Both the position numbers and the translations under genes were made by a program. A DNA stretch of 64,000 nucleotides from Triatoma infestans (taxonomy: Eukaryota > Arthropoda > Insecta > Hemiptera > Reduviidae): the NCBI GenBank assembly GCA_011037195.1, contig JAAEAF010002581.1, positions 1-64,000 on the forward strand, given 5' to 3'. Below, piece after piece: positions 55,563-64,000 of the stretch; the first letter of the stretch is position 1; the number at the start of each line of letters is the position of its first letter. The notes beneath the pieces are model-generated. The model saw nothing but the letters and a program-made list of their open reading frames with translations. It was not told where the DNA came from and ran no database searches.

Positions 55563-56997
55563 AATTTGAGATATATTTATTTAATTTTAAATGATATAGT
55601 AAGCTTATTCTACGGATTCTTTTCAACATCATTATAAATACTATCAATCAATCGGATTTCCTTTAAAGTATTTGTGAAAAAACATTTCATAGATAATTGA
55701 AGCAATAACTCTTTTTTTTTTAACTTTAAGTTAGTAGTAGAAACCTAGAATCAATAAAAGAAGTTAAAAGAAAAAAAAAAAAAGAAAGACTAACTCAGAA
55801 ACTTATAAAAAATTTTATATTATGTTTCCTTTAGTTTGAAAGATATATTGTAAACTCTTGGAATCTTTATATTCAGCATAAAAACTTTTGGTTTATTTTA
55901 TGACAATCTATTTGCAACACTTAAATTGTGACTTTTTATTTTTTGTCATCTATTATTCTCATAAACACTTAATTTATTTAAGTAAAAAAAAAAACTTGTC
56001 TATCTAGTTGTGGCAACAAAATTCTAATTGATGATGTAATTAATGTGGGCGGACAACCCTTGATTTGTCTGAAAAAGAAACATTTTTAGAAATCAAAACG
56101 AGATTTTTAATGAGTTGTTTTGTAAAATTAAGGGGACAATTTTTTTTTGATATTCCAAGAAAAAAGTAAATACATTTTACTATAAACCTACAGGAAATTG
56201 GTTAAATTCTGAGTATCTCTTTCTGAACTCGCACTGTACCTAATCTAATACTTCGCTTAATTCCTTAAATATATATATTTTTTTTTAATAAAGTAAATAT
56301 TATTTTATAAATAAGTTCTGACTTATTAAATACTAAGAATTTAATATTGCTTACTTATTTATATATATATCAAGAACTCAAAAAAAAAAATAATCGTTAA
56401 AATTTTGATTAATAAATAACATTAAATCTGCGTAAAATTCAATTTAGAGTCCCCTCTCACTTTATCTCTTTCCACTTTTTTCACTCTCTTTAACTAAAGC
56501 TATCATCATGGGACCCCGAAATACAAGTTTAAAAATAAACAAGAACTAAACTCACTTATAAACACCACTATCTGACCGACGATCTGACAGTCACTATAGA
56601 AAAAAAATATGTTACAAAAAAAAAAAATTGTCTGGACTTTAAGAGTTCAGTTTTTGGGCTAATCATACGATCCATTTTCAAAAAAAAAAAAAAATTCTAG
56701 TTCCTGCAGTTTAAAATCACTCACGCTATTTGAGCGGAAAATAGCAGAAATCTAAAAAGCCAAAATGATTTAAGTCCATTTTTTTTTTTTTAAAATTTCA
56801 GATTTTTGTGAATTTTAATAAAATAAATATTTTTAGTTTTTATTTTTTTTTTAAGATAGGAAGCCTTTATTTATGGCTATGAATATTTTGTATAGCTATT
56901 TCAGAATCCATTATGAATAAATCCCACCGTATATCAACATTTCTGTACTTTAACATGAAAACTTAACTATTCTTTTTCTTACAATACGTGTTCATAA
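55563..56997. other. Unassigned AT-rich stretch
   Basis: No genes. Homopolymer A/T tracts dominate. Confidence 0.55.
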
Positions 56998-57232
56998 GGG
57001 AAGGGATTAGCTCAGTGGTAGCGCATTGGACTATCAACACGGAGGTTCCGGGTTCGAGTCCAGTGCTGTTCTTAGATTTTTCTCTTTTTAAGAACCTTTG
57101 CAGCTCACTGTGCGGTAATGGACAGTGTTGTCGGTAACGAGAGTACACTGTCCGGAGGCTGGCAATGCACTGAGAAGGCACCAGGCGCCAATGTCTATAG
57201 GATGTTGGACGCGCTTTAAATTAAAAAAAAAA
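56998..57232 (+). mobile_element. tRNA-derived SINE (family 1), well preserved
   Basis: A box ggattagctcagtggtagcg (57004), anticodon-arm-like 'actatcaacacggaggttcc', B box gggttcgagtcc (57049). The body is complete to 'ggacgcgctttaaatt' and an A tail at 57222. Both Pol III boxes look functional. Confidence 0.93.
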
Positions 57233-58673
57233 TATATATATTTATTTGAATTTAAACATTAACAAAATTTACAAAAATAAATTAAAATATTCGTTTATCG
57301 AAAACATTAATTTTCTTAATTTTGTCTCTAATTATCATTGGCTTCTGAACGGCTCATTTCTTTCATGAAAATCTCCTGCTTCTTATTTCTACACAATAAT
57401 CCTCTTATTGATCAATTAAATCCTTTTGGAACCATCCCTTGAAACGCTTTTTGGTACAGACATCTCATAGAAATCTTCTTCACTAATAAATCCTTCTTTT
57501 TAAATTAGTTATGTAGTTTGCTATTAATTTTGCTTATTGGCCAGTCAATCTTACTGAATTTTTTCTGAACTTTAAATTAATCTTATTGAATTTTGTCTGA
57601 ACTTTCAATTTTTTAGTTTCTCCAGATAAAATTTACTGAAAAGACATAAGTAATAATTATTATTAACTTTAGCTACACAGTGACAATGTATATATCATTG
57701 TTCATTTCTAGAGATGTTTATACGGCATTGCTTTAGCCGCCCAATTTTACTTTTTTCATTTGACATCTATCAAACTTAATACTAACAATGTTATAAATTA
57801 ATAACATTCTATATTTAATTTAATAATCGATGGGTATAAAAGTAAATTATTGTACCTAAATAATATAAAATATGTACTATGTTTAGGCAAAAACCTTGAT
57901 GACATTTCTGTATTGTCTAAAAGTCGAACAATTTGAATTTTCTTAGGACTGAATTTTTTTTGGCGGATAATATTATGATAAAATTATTAACATAAAATGA
58001 CTATTCTGGAAATCCTGAAATGATTTTTATGATTGACCGTGATCGGCTGTTATTTTTTTTTTTGCCACTATCCGATAAAATTGCAGGACAATTTTATAGT
58101 AGAATTCTTCAAGAAAATGGATTATCTGAGACGCTTAGATTTTTTTTCTAAAGAACCATTTTTAATTGACAACTGTGAGGAAAAAAATATAATAATATAA
58201 CTGAGTTGATTAGAATTTTTCTTTGAATTCTTGGAGAGAAATACTTCGTTAATAACATTATATAATCTTTTAAAAATCATACTTTTATATTTGTACAAAA
58301 TTAAACTATTATTTAATACAAGTTTTATATAGTTTTTAATATGCTTATTTAAAATAAAATATACTATATTATATTGCCAGACTGAATGTTCATTCAATCG
58401 TGACAACATCTTTATTTAGAAAACTGATATGGATCTTTAACGTGTATGTTGCGCACATATATATATAGGTTTAGTTTATTTCCTGTATGTTTCTTTTATC
58501 TCTCTCTCTCTCTGTCTACACCAATATTGACAGCTTATAGCTTATAATTGTGTTGCTTATTGAAGGCGTAAAGGTTACTATCAAATACGCTGTTATAGTT
58601 TATATCGTTGTTTAATATTTTTTTAAATTGTATTAGATTTCTTTACAAAAAAAAAAAAAAAAAACACCCTTTA
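57233..58673. other. Unassigned AT-rich stretch
   Basis: (TC)n at 58499-58512 and an A19 run at 58647. The 95-codon minus frame at 58122-58409 is low-complexity and not called. Confidence 0.55.
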
Positions 58674-59115
58674 AAAGTAAATAAAGTAACGCCTATTTTT
58701 TCTAGGCGTCTAAGGTGGCAGATAGCAAATAAGCTTTTTTTACTCAATTAAAATCCAAGACCGGGAATCAAAATCAGTACCACAACAGATTTCAGCTTTG
58801 CGGTCACCGCTTAAAACCACTCAAGTATCGTAGCGCCTATTAAAACCGTTAGACATATTCGTCTCTTCTTTTTTTACTGCAAGTATTTAAATCAGAATAA
58901 ATAAAGTAACGCCTATTTTTTCTAGGCGTCCAAGGAGGCGGATTGTAAATAAGCTTTATTTTACACAATTAAAATCCAGGACCGGGAATCAAAACAGTAC
59001 CACAACACACTTCAGCTTTGCGGTTTGCGCTTAAAATCATTCAAGTATCGTGGCACCTATTAAAACCATTAGACATATTCGTCCCTTTTTTTTACTGCAA
59101 TTATTTAAATCAGAA
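58674..59115 (-). repeat. Tandem pair of ~220 bp tRNA-like units
   Basis: Unit 1 (58674-58895) and unit 2 (58896-59115) are about 88-90% alike by eye. Each opens with a small hairpin (aacgcctattttttctaggcgtc). On the minus strand each contains 'ttgagtggttttaagcgg' and 'ttttgattcccggtc', an arrangement like the A and B boxes of a serine/leucine-type tRNA with a gap of ~45 bp. They may be a dimeric tRNA-derived SINE or a decayed tandem tRNA pair. Confidence 0.6.
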
Positions 59116-59352
59116 AAAAAAACAGAGCCATTTTTGAGAAAATCAAAAGAACTGGAAAAAAAGAAGAAAAAAAAAATGCTTTAAAGAGAAATGAGATAAC
59201 CTCCTGCTTGCCTGCACACTGTATCGAATTGAACAGTGTAATAACATAGACTAGCACAGGCAAATACAGTTGATACACCCTGTTAATACATTCAGTGTAT
59301 TAACTGTATATGCTCCTGTGCAAGTCTATGTTATTACAGTGTTCAACAAAAA

Positions 59353-59390
59353 CATCCTGATGATGGGCGAACGCCCGAAACCGGTCGATG
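59353..59390 (+). ncRNA. Type I hammerhead-ribozyme-like motif, best copy
   Basis: Stem I CATC (59353-59356) pairs with GATG (59387-59390). CTGATGA lies at 59357-59363, then an extra T, stem II GGGCG/CGCCC with an AA loop, GAAA at 59377-59380, and CCGGTC, whose ACCGGT is self-complementary and ends in the GTC cleavage triplet. All invariant core residues are present. The extra U before stem II is the one departure from the standard fold. The very short helix III would favour acting as a dimer. Confidence 0.6.
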
Positions 59391-59443
59391 ACCACAAAAT
59401 GAAGGAGGCTATCACGGAAAATGTCTCTGATATTGATAACTTT

Positions 59444-59478
59444 ACTCTGACGATGTATGAAAATCCAAAACTGGTCAG
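59444..59478 (+). ncRNA. Decayed second hammerhead-like motif
   Basis: CTGACGA is intact (59447-59453), but GAAA has become AAAA and ACCGGT has become ACTGGT. Stem II is GTAT/ATCC. It is unlikely to be active. Confidence 0.4.
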
Positions 59479-59500
59479 AAATATCGGACATTTACGACAG

Positions 59501-60309
59501 ATAAATATACCAATGATTAAAATATAAAAAATTATGTATTATCTATGTTTTAAAGTTCAAAATAATAAAATAGATAAAATATTTTATTCTTTATTCATAT
59601 TGATATATATATATATATAATTCATTACAAACAGTACATTTTTCATTGTCTTTCAATGTTTGAGGCGCCAATATTAATTAATGTTTACAGTTGTTTGTAA
59701 ACTTGGTAATCAGTTGTTTACAGTTCACAAAACTTTATTGTGGCTAACCATTGCTTTGTTAAGTTTAGGGATATATTATATTTATGCGTATCGCTCATAA
59801 TATCATGAGAGCAACGGTTCTCAGTATGATGGCTTAACTATGTTGTAAAATTCCCAAACTATAAACAACACTGAATGTTTTGCTTTTTCTTTTTTTTTTC
59901 TTTTTTATTTATTTATTTATTTATTCACTAGAATCAACAAAATTTCGTTGTTATAATTCAACAGATAATTTCTGCTTTAAATCAAATAACCTAGAAAAGT
60001 AATTCATCTTTGTTCCATTAAAAATTTTAATGTAAGTTCTACACTAGTTTTTAAAAAACAGAATAATATTTTTCTTTCCTCTTTCTGCTGCAAGAGGAGG
60101 AGGAGTTATTGTTTTATTGTTGAGTTATGGAATTTTTTAAATAGAATAATAATCTGAATTACAAGTTATGAGATGCCAAAATAAGTTTTTATTATCTTAC
60201 AAACTTTGTGTGTGCGTGTTTGTGTGTTTAATTACAGGAAGTTCTCACTTGTTGTTCGGTTTACACGTCACCAGGGTATCCGAAGGACTATTTATAATAA
60301 AAAATAAAA
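59501..60309. other. Unassigned AT-rich stretch
   Basis: A (TA)n tract at 59605-59620 and a (TTTA)n tract at 59904-59925. No gene. Confidence 0.5.
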
Positions 60310-61195
60310 ATAAAAAACAGAAAGTCTATTAACCGGAAAACCACGTTGATAAGTAGATTTTCTCAAAAATGACTCCTACAGAAAAGGTGACATTCGGATT
60401 TAGTATAATAGACGGTTGTATAATACCATTTGTTAAGGAGAATTAAATATATTGTCAAAATTCCGAATATAAATAAATCAGTTGATGTGAGAAGCAGACT
60501 CTGCTAACTAGTTTCTGTTAGTATCTAGGAACACTATATAGTTTCTTCAGATATGATGCACTATTACACATATACATAGACATAATCTTTATGTTTGAAA
60601 CCCTTTTCCGAGAAAATTTATTTCAGTTGCATTCTGAGGAAGCTGGGACATCACGCATAGAGATATTTACTATATAGGTCACTCCTCCATCTGTCGGATA
60701 TTGAAAGAAACTGTAAACGTTTGGCAAAAATTCGAAGTTTAAAAAATAATTGTCAACAATTAGAACTGTAAAAAAAAAGTAAGTTAAAGATGTTGAGTGT
60801 TTCACGCTAGATTTTTTATTGTTGTAAGATGACGTATTGCGCAATTAGATTAGATATTGCGAAATTGGAATTTTCACCGGAAATATTCAAGTTAATGTCA
60901 CCTGAAAAGTCTGCACCTTGTCTTGTACAAATTTTAAAAACAAATTGTGACAATATCGTACAAAATCTGAAACAAAAAACATTCAGTAAAATGGGTTTCC
61001 GGAAACCCAAATTGGTAATCGTTGTGAAACCCAAACGGAATATCAAGTTTTAGCCCCTTGCATGTTTTTATTTTATTTTAAAAACCACGAATTCATACAA
61101 AGATAACCTCAAAACATATATTTTTTTGGTGATAACACAATGTAACAAAAAATTTTGGGAACCTTTAAACAACTTTCTCTTACCTTAATTGAATA
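60310..61195 (+). repeat. Two diverged repeat A pieces, 3' end then 5' end
   Basis: The segment 60310-60815 ends with 'gttgagtgtttcacgctagatttttta', the family 3' end. Directly after it, 60816-61195 begins 'ttgttgtaagatgacgtattgcgcaatt' and has 'ggaattttcaccggaaatattc', the family 5' end. The order 3'end-5'end repeats the head-to-tail junction seen at 49968. Confidence 0.65.
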
Positions 61196-61391
61196 CAATT
61201 TAATCAAGAAATTTTTCTTTAAAAATGCAACTTTACAATGTTTAGTTTAATTGGCCACAAAAATGGTGGTGGGGATATACCTGAGCGATCTAAGATGTCA
61301 AACCACGAAAGCTAGTGTAAAATATAAATTTAAACAAACAGACAAACCTCCAATATATCCTTCTAAAATCAATTTTTTCGGGAATTTTTTT

Positions 61392-61556
61392 TTTAAATTT
61401 AATGCGCGTCAACATTTATGGTCATTTGCTCCCGAAATGTTCTCAGTGCATTGCCGACCTCCGGACAGTGAACTGTAGAGGCTCCTAGGAAGTGAAAATT
61501 TAAGGGGTAGTACCATTCCAGCGCTTTACCATTCAGCTAATCCCTTTCCCGTTTCA
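61392..61556 (-). mobile_element. tRNA-derived SINE (family 1), internally deleted
   Basis: The minus strand has the head 'gggattagctgaatggtaaagcgctgg' and the tail 'gttgacgcgcattaaat'. About 60 bp of body and the B box are missing compared with the copy at 56998. Confidence 0.8.
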
Positions 61557-62090
61557 AATAAAAGTGATACGTTTTTATCTAGCCAGCAAGCATTCCAAGT
61601 TTAAAAGAAATATCGTTGTAACCCGTTTCCGGAAAAAATCCCAAAAAACTCAAAAAATCTATTCTGCAAAATCACTTCCGTTTAACCGATTTTCTTCAAA
61701 TTTAAAATTTTATCAATGTTTTTAATGAGTATTATTATTATTAATGTAGGTGGTGAAACCATATATTATACTGAAGTGATAATTTAGAGGAAAGCATACT
61801 GTTTCCCCCCAGTACCTCCAAAAAAATCAATTTTCCCGACAAAATGTTTTAAATAAAAGTAATAGGTATTTATGTGTTTAGATAGTATACGAAGTTAAAA
61901 GAAAATCTTTGGAGCCACTTTCGAGAAAATCACAAAAAACTGGAAAACTATTGTATAAAGTCGCACTTTCGATTGATGGATTTTGCTTGAAATCTTTATG
62001 TTGGTTGCGGTGGGTGTTGCCCACCAAGTTCGACCTAACTGCGACTTTTCATTTTTCAGATATTCTGTTAAAACACAAACATAGGTAAAA
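61557..62090 (-). repeat. Diverged repeat A, internal and 5' parts
   Basis: Minus orientation: 'cacttccgtttaaccgattttcttcaaatt' (61672), 'gccactttcgagaaaatcacaaaaaactgg' (61913), and worn 5' sequence beyond 62000. Confidence 0.6.
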
Positions 62091-63405
62091 ACACACACCT
62101 GTTACTGAGTGATATAGTACATGGTATAGTTAATTCTCAACTACATACCAGTTGCCTCCTAGCAATAAAGTCCTTGCCGGTGTCCTTGTTATTTGTCAGC
62201 CTAAATGCTTTCTGAAAGATTGTTGTAAAGATAAAGCGGATTACTGATTATCATTAAAGCAGCGTATACACTGTGTTACACAATGCTGGAATTACAAAGT
62301 TACGAATTTCTATAAGTATGTTACAAGTTTTCTTAATACCATGTTCTCTATCTGGAAACATTCGATATTTTGTTACCTTTATCTTCACTGTTTCAGCGAC
62401 ACATTTTACATAATAATAAAAAGAATAATTAAAAAACACAAAATATCAATTTCAGAAAAGATAGTATATGAATTACAAAATTCTCGATTTTATTTAAACT
62501 TTTGTGATCAAGAAATGTTTCCGGCTTCATTTTCATAAAGAATAACAAAGATTTGCTAACTTCCACTGCTATGTATTTTTGATTTGTAATTCTAAGTAAT
62601 TCTAATTTGTAAATTCTTCTCGATTGACTGGATTTTATAGTCGAAGACTATGTTTTATACTTCAGAAAACTAACTTAAAATCAAAATTCTAATTTTACCT
62701 GAATGTATTAGAAAGTAATTTTTAGATGCTGTTAAGTGTTCTTGTTTAGTTCTTGACTATTTCTGTCCATTATCAATGGCCAATAAAATTGGACAGCTAT
62801 AATTAAGAGCGGGATCTGTTACAACACGCTATGAGAACTGCAACACACTGCTTGATATTCTTCCCATTAAAATCGTCTCTGTCAGTCTCAGAGAACATTC
62901 ATGAATTATTGCCTGAAGGGTTTATAATTTTTAAATTTAAGGAGCTACAAAAGCATAATGGTTACCAAGGAGAGTCTGCTAATGTATCATACAGAATGCA
63001 TTATTAATGAATCTATTGTGCATTATGAGCGATTTACAAGTAAAAATATTTGCACACCGCCGGCTTTGCCCCCCTTCCCCAATGATCATTCATTTATACC
63101 TCATGGGTGATGATGACTCACGCCAATATTTTATCCAATCATAAACTTTCACTTGCAAAATTATTGGTTATTTTTGTTTTTTTGTCATTTCTTTTTTTTC
63201 TTTCTTCACATGCCTGATTTACTTGGTTTTTATAAAAATGAAAGTAATCTGACAAAACTTAATCGAATTTGTATTTTATTTAGAGGGCATTTTACAATTG
63301 CATTACATTTATTTACAAATTTGAGTTTCAACCAGAATATATACATTTTGAGGACACCTGAGCACCAGAAAATATTTTTTTTAGCAATTTATCTATGGGA
63401 GGAGA
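62091..63405. other. Unassigned stretch
   Basis: No recognisable coding sequence or repeat. Confidence 0.5.
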
Positions 63406-63875
63406 GGGGCAGTTTATCTCAAAAACGGCACATCGTAAATAAATTCAAACGTTTCAAGTGTACCACTTTATGAATAGTTTTCAGTTTTCTGCCATTTTTC
63501 ATAAAACGGTTTCAAAGATTTTTTACTTAAAATTGGTATGTACAATTTACACTTTACATTTTTCTGGGCAGTTTTATTTTGGAGGCATTCTGGAGGGGAG
63601 GGATGGCGTCAGGCTTTTTTCTAAAATGACATTTCAATATATTATACTATTACATCATCTATTTAATATTATAGGAATTAAATGTAGTTGCCAAAATGTC
63701 GCGTTTAATGAAAATCGGTTGACCAGAAGTACGTCTTTGTCTTTATTGAACAGTTTTTTTTTTTAACTTTCATTAAAGGCAGAAATAAACCATCAGATTC
63801 TTAAACTTGATATGCTAACTAACTTCTTGTATATACCTATATTTTTCACTTTTTTTTAAAACAATCATCCAATAA
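63406..63875 (+). repeat. Diverged repeat A, internal part
   Basis: It shows 'gtgtaccactttatgaatag', 'ttttctgccatttttcataaaacgg', a G-rich block 'tggaggggagggatgg' at 63590 and 'cgcgtttaatgaaaatcggttgaccagaagt' at 63691, i.e. one sub-repeat and the start of the next. Confidence 0.6.
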
Positions 63876-64000
63876 AATTATTGATTTTAGTGATTTTTTT
63901 ATAGGTGCTGGAAAGTCAACGCCATTTTCTTAAAGGTGTCGTTTTATTCAGTTTAGCTTCTCCAACCGATACAATATTGCAGCCAACTAAATAACCTTTA

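Larger units (their letters stand above)
59270..59500 (+). mobile_element. Penelope-like end with two hammerhead-like motifs
   Basis: Its first part is colinear with the worn copy at 24481-24612. Two motifs of the CTGANGA..GAAA type lie ~90 nt apart (59353-59390 and 59444-59478), the second like those of the inverted-arm elements. The open frame 59270-59527 crosses it but its residues (DHKMKEAITENVSDIDNF) match nothing I recognise. Confidence 0.6.

Noticed and set aside
57004..57075. Possible functional tRNA gene (clear A and B boxes)
   Set aside because: The acceptor stem does not pair and the sequence continues into the SINE body with an A tail; the same head occurs in at least eight copies.
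61251..61478. Plus-strand frame of 75 codons
   Set aside because: Its second half is a SINE in antisense.

Overview
The window looks like AT-rich nuclear DNA of an insect or another arthropod. The case rests on its contents: mariner-type transposons with TA duplications, R2-clade, RTE-clade, CR1/Jockey-like and RNase H-bearing non-LTR retrotransposons, Penelope-like fragments with hammerhead-like motifs, tRNA-derived SINEs, a Ty3/Gypsy scrap, and one spliced-looking exon. A hemipteran-type genome would fit, but that is only an impression. There is no sign of bacterial gene organisation (operons, ribosome binding sites), no rRNA and no functional tRNA gene.

Layout. 0-8.4 kb: a truncated copy of the dominant ~1 kb repeat (called repeat A), a hAT-like MITE, a foldback MITE, a SINE, an RNase H retroelement remnant, the only probable host coding exon (5801-6284, minus strand), and a second retroelement remnant nested inside another repeat A. 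8.4-14.4 kb: a 1.3 kb TIR element with TA flanks that carries inverted LTR-like arms and a Gypsy RT scrap, then Penelope-like pieces and a SINE. 16-18.3 kb: a decayed R2-clade element. 19.7-24.6 kb: repeat A, a SINE, a mariner deletion derivative and a Penelope-like scrap. 25.3-29.2 kb: a minus-strand CR1/Jockey-like element split by an RTE element and flanked by a ~600 bp direct duplication. 31-38 kb: transposase remnants, repeat A copies, SINEs, and a short mariner-like element that encodes only a DNA-binding domain. 39.8-46.8 kb: a Gypsy scrap, a second mariner deletion derivative, a near-complete mariner (one in-frame stop) and a non-LTR remnant. 47-52.5 kb: a second inverted-arm Penelope-like element, a head-to-tail repeat A dimer and a retroelement C-terminus. 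52.5-64 kb: very AT-rich sequence with few repeats, three SINEs, a tandem tRNA-like duplication, a well-formed hammerhead-like motif, and more decayed repeat A.

How the parts relate. Almost everything recognisable is a selfish element and nearly all copies are broken. Non-autonomous families (repeat A, the SINEs, the mariner deletion derivatives, the domain-only element) presumably depended on enzymes encoded elsewhere. The nesting gives a relative history: repeat A is old and repeatedly serves as a target. The most interesting items are the hammerhead-like motifs inside inverted-arm elements, the modular Helentron/DINE-1-like repeat A with repeated G-rich motifs, and the RTE insertion with an exceptionally long flanking duplication. 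I do not see a clear new multi-gene system.
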